A stretch of 64,000 nucleotides of DNA from Dipteris shenzhenensis (taxonomy: Eukaryota; Polypodiophyta; Polypodiopsida; Gleicheniales): the NCBI GenBank assembly GCA_047967505.1, contig CM106541.1; one strand, written 5' to 3'. Of the stretch, positions 33,726 through 45,904 are shown one piece after another (within the stretch, counting starts at the first letter, position 1; every line of letters starts with the position of its first letter). The position numbers and the translations under genes were made by a program. The notes beneath the pieces are model-generated. The model saw nothing but the letters and a program-made list of their open reading frames with translations. It did no database searches and was not told where the DNA came from.

Positions 33726-35385
33726 CAATCTATCATGTGTAGATCCAACTCGTGTTCTTTGCTATTGGTACTTAGCTTCTCCCCTAGTTTCATAACTTTC
33801 TTATATGTCTCTTTGAGACTCTTATAATCTTGGAGAGCTCTACTTCTAGCAAATAGAAGTGTTTTACATGTATGTATATACTGTATGTGTGTGAACTGGC
33901 CAACTTTAAACCTATGCCTTTCATCTGGTGGAAATTTTAAATAAACCTTTTAGTGCCTTGATTGTTGCTTTTAGTGCCACTCCTCGACCCCTACATCATG
34001 ATTTTTTACCTTCTATAGCAGCTCTTGATTTATACCCTTGATTTTTTCCCTTTTATAGGACATAGCCTCAACAACTCCCTCCAACTTGACTATCCCACTA
34101 CATTTTTTAGCTTTGTTGCCTAACGTATCTCTAGCTCTAATCTTTAGCTCACTAGCCCTTACTTGATACACTGGTTGATTGTTGCATCTACATCTGCACT
34201 AGCCTATCTTATGCCACCTTGTGCCATGACTTGTGTCTCTAAATGCAACATGTGCCATGCTACTTAGGACCTTGCACGGACTAAACTCTTGGCTCTTTGC
34301 AAAACTCTATTTAATCCATTTGGCATTGATTTTGTGCCAATATTGCCATTTGCCTATGCAACCTCTACTATTAGCATCTCAACCTCTCTACCAACGATTC
34401 GGTATGTTTGCATGTTGCCTTCAACACTGAGGTTCTCATCCTCTCACAGCCAACTCTCTAGTTTTTGTAGGAGTAATTAAAATTCAATCTCATTCATGTC
34501 TTGCTATTGTGCCTCATGATCTACACCATTGAATGTGTGCCATTCAATTTGTGCCACACCCTATGATTTGATGCATTACCCACTATGAATGTGTCTTTGA
34601 AGTTGATGGACTATCATCCACTATGGTAGATAAATTTGTTCATTGCCTAGAATCTCTAGCTCTACTATGGTAGTAGCATCGAAGCCTCCTTGCAAGTGGC
34701 TATCTCAACTTTCAGTGCTGCTAAAACCATAAACACTCGTTCTCTTCTATCATATCTAGCTCAAAATTCATTATCATCTCATTCACTCACTATAATTTAC
34801 TATCCCTACACAACTTAGCACACATTACTCCCTAAGCTCACTTAGCATTTCCTAGCTACCATGTGTCCTAGTTTGGGGGCTACCTTAGTACATTATGGCA
34901 TGACTTTTTTTTTGCATCCCAAATTAAAAATTTGGTGGAAAGTGGCTTCATCAAACATGTCCCAAGCTAGTAAAACCACTAGTGTTGGTGAAGCCAAGGA
35001 GACAAATCCACCCACCAAGAGTGTGAACATGAAAGAGTCGACCACTAACATCCAGAATCAATTAAGCCACAACTCAAACGGGGATTGACAAAGGAAGGTC
35101 AAAGCAATCCTCACTTATTTTTGATATGAGACAACATGTGGTGTGACATCTGCATGAGTAACCATCTTACAAATGAGTACCGCTAGGCCAACACTCTACT
35201 GTGCCCATTATTCTATTCAAAGGTTATCCCCCAACCAATGTACCAACAAAGGCCACCCCCAAACCTTGTCTACACCACCCAATCCATCCAATCAGGGACA
35301 ATTGACCATTCAAGGATCCCCTCCTTCCAATCAAGGGCAATATAGGGCTCAAATTCTTTTGTTTCTTCCACCAATACTGGGTCCT

Positions 35386-35747
35386 TGTTGGGATATCGAG
35401 ATCCACTCGTGATATGCCCTGCAGGGTGACCGTTGTGCATTTATGTCACCGACTTGTTAGCTGCAGATGCAGTTGGTACACCGCCCATGAATAATAGCTG
35501 GATGACAGCTATCTTTATGTACTCTAGTTAATGGCTCAGTTAGTATGCCACCTAGATTAGCTGAGTTTGGTTTGAGACCCACATATAGGGTTCATCTATT
35601 CCTTTTGTACTTAGAGAGAGTTCTTTTGGCTTACACAACTAAGAGGAGGAAAACTATTTTCAGCCTCCACCTTTGTGTGTATTCCCCCATTGTGTATGTG
35701 AGAAAGCTGCAAGTGAGATTCCTTACTTCTCTTCCACTCTCTTCACA
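35386..35747 (+). repeat. 5' LTR of the copia element
   Basis: 362 bp, TG...CA ends. Nearly identical to 37,187-37,544 apart from short indels (for example a CTGCAG-like insertion near 35,420) and a few substitutions. Confidence 0.92.
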
Positions 35748-35759
35748 TGGTATCAGAGC
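35748..35759 (+). other. Primer-binding site (Met-tRNA type)
   Basis: TGGTATCAGAGC directly adjoins the 5' LTR, as in most plant copia elements. Confidence 0.92.
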
Positions 35760-36014
35760 TCGGTTCGTGGTAAGGAGCTCAAGGAAGCAAACCAAGTTCG
35801 TGATGTCTTGGTAAGAGGATCAGTGTTGATTTCCTTTTTCGAGTTTGGGAGCAAATCTCTGTAGGTAGCACAGCTGGAAAGTGTAAGAGTGCATTGTCTC
35901 AGATTGGGACACCCTTCGCGGTTCGACGAGAGGGCAGTATATGCTACGGGAGAGGGCGACATTATTTTTTTTAATTCGAGGCCATTTTGGGGCATTATTT
36001 TTTTTGATTCGAGG

Positions 36015-37186
36015 CCCTTGGTGACATTGCTATTAAAGCAGAAGTTTGAGATGAAGGATTTGGGAGAGCTGCATTACTTCTTGAGCATTGAGGTGATTAG
36101 ATCCACAAGTGGGATATGGCTCTTGGAGAGGCAGTATGGATTGGACATGCTGTCCAAATATGGGATGATAGGCTGTAAGCTTCAGTTTCTTTGGACCAAA
36201 ATGTGACGCTGAGTGCAGATGCAAGTGAGCTTCTGGAAGACCCTACTATGTACAGACGCATAGTAGAAAGTTTGATTTATATAACTATTACTAGGCCTGA
36301 TTTGAGCTATGATGTTGGGTTGGTAAGTCAGTTTATGCAGGCTCCAAGGAAACTGCATTTGGATGCGGCTAGATGCATATTGAGGTATGTGAAGTCCACA
36401 TTGCAGTATGGACTATTTTATGAGACTGGGGTCCAGATACAGTTGCATGGATACAGTGATGTTGATTGGGCTGGTAGTATTTCTGATAGACGATCTACCA
36501 GTGGATATGTGTTCTCTTTTGGGAGTGCTGTAGTCACTTGGAGCATTTATATAACTATTACTAGGCCTGATTTGAGCTATGATGTTGGGTTGGTAAGTCA
36601 GTTTATGCAGGCTCCAAGGAAACTGCATTTGGATGCGGCTAGATGCATATTGAGGTATGTGAAGTCCACATTGCAGTATGGACTATTTTATGAGACTGCG
36701 GTCCAGATACAGTTGCATGGATACAGTGATGTTGATTGGGCTGGTAGTATTTCTGATAGACGATCTACCAGTGGATATGTGTTCTCTTTTGGGAGTGCTG
36801 TAGTCACTTGGAGCAGTAAGAAATAGCCTACAGTTGCCTTGTCGAGCACAGAGGCTGAGTACAGGGGTGCAGCAATGGCTGCATGTGAGGTAGCTTGGTT
36901 GCGTAAGCTACTTTATGATATGCATCAGGGCTAGTTGTCATTTATTGTGACAACATGAGCAGTATACACTTGGCAAATAACCCAGTCTATCATGCTAGAA
37001 CAAAGCACATTGAGGTGCATTATCACTATGTGCAAGAGAAGGTTCTAGTAGGTTTTATTTATCTGGTTTATGTTAGAACAGAGAATCAGGTAGCTGACAT
37101 ATTCATGAAGGCATTGGGTGCAGAGAAGCTGTGCAAGTTGAGAGACTTGCTTGATGTACAGGAATTGGGATTGAGCTCGAGGGGAG
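36015..37186 (+). pseudogene. copia RT C-terminus and RNase H, with in-frame duplication
   Basis: Plus-strand pieces: the RT thumb region (LKQKFEMKDLGELHYFLSIEV, about 36,030-36,100), then the RNase H region from 36,191 (TRPDLSYDVGLVSQFMQAP, then YSDVDWAGSISDRRSTSGY), an STEAEY block after a TAG at 36,825, and the C-terminal KVLVGFIYLVYVRTENQVADIF block to 37,257. A 270-bp segment is present twice in tandem and keeps the frame, giving a 211-codon stretch with two partial RNase H N-halves. Stops and frameshifts elsewhere make it non-functional. Confidence 0.85.
36275..36814 (+). repeat. 270-bp in-frame tandem duplication in RNase H
   Basis: Unit 1 is 36,275-36,544 and unit 2 is 36,545-36,814. 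I see one difference (G versus C in GAGACTGGGG / GAGACTGCGG), so the event is very recent, or the repeat is homogenised or an assembly duplication. The 270-bp period equals 90 codons. Confidence 0.95.
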
Positions 37187-37544
37187 TGTTGAGATATCGA
37201 GCTCCACTCGTGATATGCCAGGGTGACCGTTGTGCATTTATGTCACCGACTTATTAGCTGTAGATGTGGTTGGTACACCGCCCATGAATAATAGCCGGAT
37301 GACAGCTATCTTTATGTACTCTAGTTAGTGGCTCAGTTAATATGCCACCTAGGTTAGCTGAGTTTGGTTTGAGACCCACATATAGGATTCATCTATTCCT
37401 TTTGTACTTAGAGAGAGTTCTTTTGGCTTACACAACTAAGAAGGGGAAAACTGTTTTCAGCCTCCACTTTCGTGTGTATTCCCCCATTGTGTATGTGAGA
37501 AAGCTGCAAGTGAGACTCCTTACTTCTCTCCCACTCTCTTCATA
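37187..37544 (+). repeat. 3' LTR of the copia element
   Basis: 358 bp. Preceded by the purine-rich GAGCTCGAGGGGAG, which serves as a polypurine tract, and followed by the GTCCT target duplication. Confidence 0.92.
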
Positions 37545-37799
37545 GTCCTCACGCCCCACCATCTCAGATTACCCCTATGACTTGGTGATAATTGAGTAGC
37601 CTCCTAGTTAGTGGGAGGAACCAAACCATGTTCTGTCGGCAAGTGAGTCCATTTAAGTCATCAAGGCTCCTGGCCTCTTGACTCACTTCATTGCTCACTT
37701 TTCTAATACTATCTTTCCCACTAACAATTTGAATTTGACCTAAGTCCATACTCTTCTATCCCAAACATTTCTCAAACTATCCCATCCTCCTTTCCTTAA

Positions 37800-38031
37800 C
37801 TCTCTCCTTCCCTTCCATTACCTAGTTTTTAATATCATTAATACTTCACTCTCAGTCTTTTCCTCTTACTTTTTTTCTATGGAACCCTCAATTCTCTAAT
37901 CTCACTCTCTCTAAATTGTTAATTTGACTTATAGATACTTCTATCCTTTTTTGGGTAGAGAGTAGGTCATCACACTAGGTGATGACATTCTATCTCACCT
38001 AGTGTGTTGTATCCTACTAGGACAAAAGTGG

Positions 38032-38079
<48 letters not shown>

Positions 38080-40060
38080 TTCCTACACCTTCCTCTCTAT
38101 TGGTTAGATACTGGCCCCCTTCTCTCTCTCTCTCTCTTTTTTTCTTGTTTTTCTTATATATTCCTTAATTTCTCTTTAATTTTTTATTTTTCCTTTATTC
38201 TCCCTACTTCTCTTAGTTTTCCCTAATTTTCCCTCTTTTTCAAATTGTCCATTTCCCCCTATTTTTTCCTATTATCCCTAATTTTTTTCTTTCTCCCTAA
38301 ATTCCTAACTTTTTTCTAAATATTTCCTTTTTCCTCTAATTTTTCCTAGTTTCATTACAATTCTTTTTTCTCATTTAATTTCTTTTCTAAATTCCTCTAG
38401 TTTTTTATTAATATTTCTCCTTTCTCAAGATTCTACCAAATTTCCTTAAGTTTTTCCTTTTATTTCCTTTTTCTCCCTAATTATTTTGTAATTATTTCTA
38501 ATTTCTTTCCTAGTTATTGACCTATTCATTTCCTACTTATTTCCTATTTCTCCCTAAGTTTTCTAAAATTTTCTAAAACTTTTCCTAACTATTCCCCTAT
38601 TTTTCCTATTCCCCCTCTCCTAAAAACTTTAATTTTATTCCTTGTATTTTTTAAAATAAATTTATTCTTTATAGAAAAAAAATTCCCTTTAATTTTTTCT
38701 TTTACGTTGCTCCTTTTATTTCATATTAAAATCTTTTTCCTAAATTCTCTAATAATAAACCTAATTTATTATGCATAGTCCCTACCTACTAGCATGTACT
38801 ACCCTATTCCCCCCCTCCACTCCTTGATATATGCTCGATCGCCATCATTAAAGGGAGTTTGTTGCTCCAATTTTCTCGGGCCTCACCCTCCTCTCCTACC
38901 CGACCCTCTTGACTTTTGTCACCTCTCCCTATTTAAACCCCCTCTACCAAGTACCCCCTTAGTTATTCTAATTTTTGCCTCTCTCCATGACTTGCCCATA
39001 GTCCGTGCACCCTCCTACAGTCCTATATGGGTGCCTACAGCACCTCGCAGTGAGCAGTGCTTTGCACACTACCCACATGCTACTGCGTAGTCTGCTCCTT
39101 CATCCTAGATCACAGGCTACCTCCTCCACTTCATTTAATCCCCAACAGGGCAACCGTGTGGCATACTAAATGTTTCTATCTCAAAGCCTAGAGCACCTCT
39201 TTTTCTGCGACACACACCTTCTTTTCCTTGGGTACATGTGACCTGTGTCATAGGACCGTTGATTTCCTCCATCATCCCATCTATAGACTCTCCATGGTTT
39301 ATCAAGTTTTTTAATATTCTAACCCAAACCCCCTATTTTTTCTCTTGTTTTATTTTTTCCTTCTTTAAAAAAAAAAAAACCCCACACACACTTCCCTAAT
39401 GTTGTTTCTTTTTTTAAGAACCTGGTTCTTATTTCATTTGACTTAACCCCCCCTTTTTTTAGTATATGTCCCTTTATAATGTTTTTCTCTATTAGAACCT
39501 TAACCCTAAGTTTTAGCTTATTGCATGCAATAGACTCACAGTTTCCCCCCCCTTTTTTTATTTGTTAGTAATTCCCTTATTTATTTATTTTTATCTCCCT
39601 CCCCCCCCCTTTTTTCCCTTATATTAATTCCTTTATTATAACCCCTCCCTCTGTTTTAAATCTTTCTATAACTCTAAGCTCTATTTACACTTTTTAATTG
39701 GTTTTTCTCTAACATGAACTAGCACTTAAGTTACTTCTTTACTTTTTCCAAGTGCTTTTTTTATCTCATAAAGGTTATTTTCCCTCTCTTTCCTTTTTTC
39801 GTTACTTTTTCAAAAAGGTAATTTCCCTAATTTTTTTAAAAGCAGTCTTTCACCCCCAATTTTCTTTTCTATATATTTTTTCTCAATATTCCCCCCTTCT
39901 ATATAGTTACATCTAATTCCCCTCTTCTCAATATTAATATCTAAGTTCCCTCTTCTAATTCCCCCCTTTTTTTCTAAGTATTTATTTCTTTGGTTCTCCC
40001 TCATTCTCCCCGTTATTAATCCCCATATAATTTTTCCTTTACTGATCCCCTAAGGTGATT
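37800..40060. repeat. Pyrimidine-biased low-complexity tract
   Basis: For over 2 kb the plus strand is dominated by T and C in short alternating runs (TTTCCCTAATTTT-like), with few purine clusters. It includes (AC)n at 38,034-38,076 and polypyrimidine runs near 39,540-39,610. I see no coding region; the small cysteine- and proline-rich frames at 38,794-39,090 are composition artefacts. The bias is not a simple repeat of one unit, so it may be an old, eroded satellite. Confidence 0.75.
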
Positions 40061-40522
40061 TTTCTTACCCTCCAAATTCTCATTAATTGTAATAACAGTT
40101 CCACACCTAACCTTCTACCTAACCACTCAACCTAACCTTTTACCTAATACACTCTACCTAGTCCACACTTGAATAAACCCATCTTTTATACTTAATCTTT
40201 CTATATCATGCTGGTTAAGTGCATAGCTAAGCTTCTAATTTATTGTGACCCCGTTAACAAGGGAGGAGGGTTTATGACACCTATCTCCCCAACTTAAGTT
40301 AACCTAGTTCTCATCATGTTTTCTGGTTGGATGGTGGTAGGTATGCAGATTATCCTCTTTAGTAAATAAGATGCTTGTCAGAACTGCACACCGGCATTAG
40401 TATTTTTTACACTTTTGTACCAACTTTTGGTTTTATGAACAACAATGTAATAAATAAATTTTTATCCACCTTTATCTGAGCTTCGTGTGTCGTGTTGTTA
40501 AAAGGTTTTTTATTTTAAACAT

Positions 40523-40523
40523 G

Positions 40524-40552
<29 letters not shown>
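40523..40552. repeat. (CA)n microsatellite
   Basis: About 15 CA dinucleotides followed by more T/C-rich sequence to about 40,730. Confidence 0.95.
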
Positions 40553-40554
<2 letters not shown>

Positions 40555-40909
40555 TACGCCTTATAACTTTTTTTCCTTGCTTTCCTCTAACCGCTTCCCC
40601 CCCTCCTCCCCCCCTTAATTCTTTTTCGTATTTACTTTCCCTTTTTTCTATTTATCTCCCAATTGTTTCTCTCTATAGTTTTCCTAAATTTTCATACTCT
40701 CTCCCTGCCTTTTCTAAGGTCCTTATTTTTTAGGTTGTGGTCAAACCCATGTTTCTGGTGAAGTTTCTCAACTTACATACCATATACCACTCTAAGCCTA
40801 GCCTCATCAAGTTTCTCAAGTTCAATTAGCCTCTCAAGGATGGCTTCTTTGGACATCCTCTCTTGAACTACCACCTTTAGGGTCAGCACTACAAAATCCA
40901 TGGGCAACA

Positions 40910-41207
40910 TGATGGAGCAATAAAGGAAGCATGAAGTGAATCGAGAATGAGGAAAAAGTGTAGTTTATTCATGAGTAGAAGAGCCCTTATAAGGACAACT
41001 GATACAATGCATGTGTTCAAGGGAGAGCACCTCTAGATCCACAAATTACTCCACTGATCTCTCAAGCAATCTCATGAATCTCTCAATCACACCTAATAGA
41101 ACCTTCTACCACCTAACTTGGTCATACTAAACACCATGTGGTGACACACAAACTCAGACTAACCTTGTACCCCATGGGACAACCCCATTACATCAAATTT
41201 TCCAACA
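40910..41207 (-). repeat. 3' LTR (minus orientation)
   Basis: 298 bp, matching 43,302-43,584 with a small insertion (about 15 bp near 40,930-40,950, absent from the other copy) and scattered substitutions. Confidence 0.9.
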
Positions 41208-41474
41208 TACTCCCCCACAAATTAATGACCTCACCCCAATAGAAGTACATGGGAAGCTTCATGGCTTGTTCACACCTAGTAACAACACTCATGACCCCAA
41301 TCTGTGACTCACTCTGGTTATGGCCTTGGTTTACAAATAAGAGAATGGACTATGACTATGCATGGGAAATTCCCATGGGTCTAACAAGGTAATAACTCAA
41401 ACATAAGACTAACAATCATTTAAAAGGGACATCCCAAGGCAGAGAACCCTTATTGACCACACACATAAAACAAC

Positions 41475-42284
41475 TTAGAATATATATGGGTCATCATCCT
41501 CATCAAGATTGACTTGGGTGGTGAAAGTAGACAGAGCTTTAATCTCCTCTGGTTGTTCTTCTTCTTCTTCTTTCTTTGCTTCTCCCATAAGATTTGTTGA
41601 AAATTTCTTCTTTACATAGCATTCCTTTTCAAAGTGTCCAGTATTTCCACAAAAATTGGACTTCATCTTACTCTTGTTGGTAGATCCTTTGAAGTTGCCT
41701 TTAACCAGATATGCCCCATTTTCTTTGTAGTCATTCCTTTGTTTAATCTTCCTTTCCTCTTCCAAGAGGGATACCTCTATATACACCAAACTAGTCTTTG
41801 GTAGATTGGTAAGGGTAGTTATAGTAGTGCCATACTCATCAGGTAGACTTTTAAGCAAGATAGCAATCACAATGTCATCATCGAGATCAAACTTGATGCC
41901 AGCTAGCTAAGTCAATATGCTTTTCATGGAGTTTAAATGTGAAGATATTGATTCTCCTCTATCCAACTTCAGATGAAAGAGCTTAATGAGCAAACTATAC
42001 TTGGAACACTTCCCCTATGCTCCAAAGACAATCTCAAGGTGCTGCCTCCATGCAGCATGTGCAATTTCACAACCATCAATGTGATGAATAAAGGAATCAC
42101 TCAATGCAAGTGCAATTATAGCTTATGCCTTTTCATCCCTAGGCAACCATAAGGCTTCTCCTTCCCTAAGAGTTGGTTTCTTCTCTTTCCCATTAGCAAT
42201 ATTCTAGATCCCCTTCTTCATGAGAATAAAGTTGAGTTTGTTCTGCCATGTGTGAAACAACTTGTCTATCTTTGTTTTAGAGGC
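41475..42284 (-). pseudogene. copia gag, broken
   Basis: Starts at an ATG near 42,284 (MASKTKIDKLFHTWQNKL), passes through the gag helical domain with stops (around 42,120 and 41,905), then stays open from 41,870 to 41,475 (LLKSLPDEYGTTITTL, typical of UBN2-type gag). The zinc knuckle reads SNFCGNTGHFEKEC, where the first cysteine is replaced by serine. The C-terminus is acidic (EEEEEQPEE). It is the only protein-coding part of its element. Confidence 0.8.
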
Positions 42285-43286
42285 CATAAGGAAGGTCTTA
42301 CCAATAATGATAGTGTCTAATCCCTTTACAATTCTTAAAAATAAACCATCACCATATAAATGCACATTGTAACCAATAAAATATGAAAAACCAAGCACCT
42401 TTACATTATGATAGTGGTGAGGGACTTGAGTTTTGTCTTGAAGCCGAGGGACTTTCCTATTGGTGTATTTTGGAGATCTCCTCTTCTTTATCTTTCTAAC
42501 ACATGGAGTATTGCTTAAAAGAAGAAGGCATTTTCAATAACCACCTTCCATGAATCCAAGCTATGAAGGAAAGGTTTTTAATATACCAAGCAGAGTATTT
42601 ACAGGTGAATGAGACTCCCACAAGTCCAATGACTGAATTCTAGTACTCAAGCACGGTCAACAATGAAAAACCTTTCAGTCAAAATAAGAAGCCCCAAATT
42701 TTAGTTGGCTTAGTCAATCGTTAAAACCACAAGACTGCCAAAATTTGAATTAAAAAACAAGTAGAGATTGGAGTCTGAAATTTTCCCACATAGAAATGAC
42801 TTTGAGAGGGCTTTTGCAACAAAAATTAAGCTCTAGTACTATAGGACTCCCACAAGAGAGAAATTGCACCAATTCATGTCAGGTTGTCTGAGAAACTTGT
42901 GCCTTTTTTGACTGGTTTTTCTTCCACCATGCCTCAAATACTAGAGCATTTCCCCTCATATTTGAATTGAAGATAGCTCTAGGTGTCACCCAGCCTCCCT
43001 TGAGAGAAATTAGACAGATATGACACCAGCAGGTCGCATTTGATGAAATGGCATGGACTGTCTTTTGTGTTGACACGGGCAGAGGAATCGACTATTTCAA
43101 AATTCCTCCTAGTCACAGGTTTGACCAATCATGGAGAAGCTTTAGCTCAAAGGGAATTGAGATTGGTTTAGGGAATCAAGAGAACAAGCTTAAGCAATTT
43201 TTGTGGGAAGAGAGAGGGAAGAAATGAAGGATTTGGAAAGAAGATCATGATATAGCACTGAGAGTAAGGCTCAAGAAGAGCGTGGT

Positions 43287-43299
43287 GGCTCTGATACCA
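43287..43299 (-). other. Primer-binding site (Met-tRNA type)
   Basis: On the minus strand this reads TGGTATCAGAGCC, two bases from the 5' LTR end at 43,302. Confidence 0.9.
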
Positions 43300-43301
43300 C
43301 A

Positions 43302-43584
43302 TGATGGAGCAGTAAAGGAAGCATGGAGAAAAAGTATAGTTTATTCATGAGTAGAAGAGCCCTTATAAGGGCAACTGATACAATGCATGTGCCCAAGGGA
43401 GAGCACCTCTAGATCCACAAATTACTCCACTGATCTCTCAATCAGGCCCATGAATCTCTCACTCACACCTAATAGAACCTTTTACCACCTAACTTGGTCA
43501 CACTAACTACCATGTGGTGACACACAAACTCACACTAACCTTGTACCCCTTGGTACAAGCCCCATTACATCAATTTGTCCAACA
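43302..43584 (-). repeat. 5' LTR (minus orientation)
   Basis: 283 bp, next to the PBS. Same family as 40,910-41,207. Confidence 0.9.
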
Positions 43585-43689
43585 CAACACTGCCTCTACC
43601 CCGAAGGTGAGGCCAAAGGGGGTGCAATTAGTTGAAATCTTGTATGTGGTGTGATATGCCCATAATGCAGTAGTGAGCTTATGTTCGTA

Positions 43690-44330
43690 GCCAATTCAGT
43701 TGGCCTCTACTGTGCATGTCATAGTGAAACATAAGGTTTTATTAGAGCTTTCAACTTGGCCGTTTGCTCTAGGGTAGTACTGAGTGGATTTCCTATAAAC
43801 TATTAGGAACTCACTCATAAGGATTTGAATAGTCTCATTGATGAAGAGAGTCCCTTGGCCACTAGCAATTTTCAATGGGAGACTAAAGTGTGATATGACA
43901 TTTTTGTACAAGAATTCAGCCGTTGCTCAAGCGTTAGATTTCCTGGTTGCTTTGGCTTTTGTCCATTTAGTAAAATAATCGCTTACCATGATTATATATC
44001 TGATGTGTGTCCCTTTAGCTCTTGGACTGATACGGCCAATAAAATATATGCCCTACTTGTCAAAGGGCTATTCCATAAGGATTCCTGTAAGGGGCATATA
44101 ATCCTTCTTTTGGGGTATGGAAGCTCTTTGGCACGGGTCACAACACTTAGCAAATTCAAATGTGTCTGTAAAGAGAGTAGGCCACTGTAATTAGGATTGT
44201 AGTACCTTGTGGGCCATAAGTTCTCCTACAAAATTCCTTCCTGCAATTCCTAAGTGGGCTTCTTCCAACACCTCGACAAATTTGTCTTCGCAAATGCATT
44301 GGCACCATCCTTACCCATTTGGTATAATCA
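43690..44330 (-). pseudogene. Ty3 integrase, broken
   Basis: A zinc-binding N-terminus (EAHLG and AHK histidines, CCDPCQR cysteines, about 44,300-44,110) is followed by the core. The first aspartate is in a VSDYFTKWTKAKATR-like run (about 43,990). The second catalytic position reads IASGQGT, where S-D-x-G is expected, so the aspartate is lost. The glutamate is kept in ANGQVESSNK (about 43,760). Confidence 0.75.
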
Positions 44331-44559
44331 GTCGAATATTAGTTGATAAGGTGTCATGCCCTTAATAAGTTTTTTAGGACCTCTCCTTGTTAAGGGCCCT
44401 GTATTGTGGAAACCCATTGGCAAAAAATGGCCAACAACCTGAGCCCTTCCCATATTAGGTCAACAAGGAATAGTGGGTCATCTGAAAGATCATTGTCAAT
44501 GCTAGCTACAGGCTTTCCATTGGAAATCGAGAACATGTGCTCATCCATAAAGTGCATTT

Positions 44560-45150
44560 GTCCTTTGTAGACTACAACTATTCACTATACATCCTTCATG
44601 CTTGTAAGGGGTGGTAGCTCCAAGATGAGCTTTATTTTTGTTGTAATCCATGGAAATTCTAGTTTTGGATACAACATGCCCTAATAAGCTCACCCCATGT
44701 TTGATCCAAAACCAGCGCTTAAGAGGATTGAGGGAAATCTTGTAGAGGCGACACCTCCCGAAGACTAATCTAAGATATTTGAGGTAGTCATTCCATGCCG
44801 AATGTAGGCATAGGTTATAGAGGAATACCTCTAGCCAATCTCATAGATATTCTTAAATACCATGATCATCAACCATTGGAATGTTACGGGAGCATTCATG
44901 AGCCTGAAAAGCATCATTCTAAAGGCCTTAAGTCCCTATTTTTATGGCGAATGCCATTTTATATTGATTCGCTTGAGCTATGGATATCTAGTCAAGAAAT
45001 TTATAGGCTTCTCTTCCTATGACTATCTCTAATACATGTTGTGTGAATGGTAGCGGATAGTGGTCCTTATGAGTGGAGGCATTTAATTTTTGAGATTGAC
45101 ACATACTCTAACCTTAATTATATCATCCATCATAGGGATGGTTTGTTGAA
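44560..45150 (-). pseudogene. Ty3 reverse transcriptase, broken
   Basis: Traces of the RT fingers-palm order: HYPLPF-like and KMAFA-like blocks near 45,070-44,950, then AFRMMLFRLMNAPVTFQ (about 44,935-44,885), which matches the conserved F-x-MPFGL-x-NAP-x-TFQ block with changes. The frame is interrupted repeatedly; I could not find an intact YxDD box. Confidence 0.7.
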
Positions 45151-45904
45151 CAACCTCGAGGGGCACACCCTTTGTATTCTTGACAGAGATCTCATATCAG
45201 CTCCTCATCCCCATATATGAGGTCTACTTCTTTAACCTTGGCCGCGAACAATCGTAACCGTGTTGGTTTCTCTCTTGGCCATTCTCTTAGCTTTCTTTAG
45301 AAGTATTTTTTTGTCTTGGATCATGTAGGAGTTAAAGTGCTTGGGGACTTGGCATAGATCAATATTTTATTCTTTGTCATCCTCCAAATACTTTTGATCA
45401 TAAGGAGAAGTCTTTTTGTTCTTGGCCCTTGGAAACTTGTCCTCAAGTAGGCTCAAGTAGGGGCTAAGCTTCTGATAAGGATATAGCCTTTTGTAGAGGC
45501 ACTTCTTCTACCTTCATAGACCCTAATGGGGCATTTAGCCTATCCCCAGTTGGGAGAACTTGCAGCATCGAGGCACCTTAGCTATTGAAGGTTGGACATA
45601 ACCATCCTGACCCCTATTTTTTCCTAAGGTGCCCTTAATATATTCATCATGTTCAAGGAGATTATAGCCCTTAACACCTTGGAATCATAAGCCACCATTT
45701 GTGTTCATCTTTTTTCAAGCAATTCCATGGTTGTGAGGATGTCCATCCAGTTGTGGGAGAACTCTAGTTTTGGTAATAGAGCATACCAATTCCTGGTCCT
45801 CTCCTGCATCCTTTTCATTATAGGCCTGGAACACATTCACGAAAGTTGTCTATTGAGTAGTGTCAGATTTGGTTGTGAATAAGTTACTGGACATGGGATG
45901 GGAT

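Larger units (their letters stand above)
35386..37544 (+). mobile_element. Internally deleted Ty1/copia element with LTRs and TSD
   Basis: A complete but short element of 2,159 bp. LTRs are 35,386-35,747 and 37,187-37,544, both beginning TGTTG; the left one ends in CA and the right in TA (one mutation). A perfect 5-bp target duplication, GTCCT, flanks it (35,381-35,385 and 37,545-37,549). A Met-tRNA-type PBS follows the left LTR. The inside has lost gag, protease, integrase and most of RT and keeps only the RT end and RNase H. The close LTR similarity indicates a fairly recent insertion, probably mobilised by a full-length relative's proteins. Confidence 0.92.
40910..43584 (-). mobile_element. 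Gag-only Ty1/copia element with LTRs and TSD
   Basis: A 2,675-bp element. LTRs are 40,910-41,207 and 43,302-43,584 (TG...CA ends), flanked by a perfect CAACA target duplication (40,905-40,909 and 43,585-43,589). On the minus strand a PBS follows the right LTR (43,299-43,287), gag lies at 42,284-41,475, and a purine-rich GTGGGGGAGTA tract precedes the left LTR. No protease, integrase or RT lies between gag and the tract, so this is a non-autonomous gag-only element that must borrow Pol from a partner. Its gag is now broken. Confidence 0.9.
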
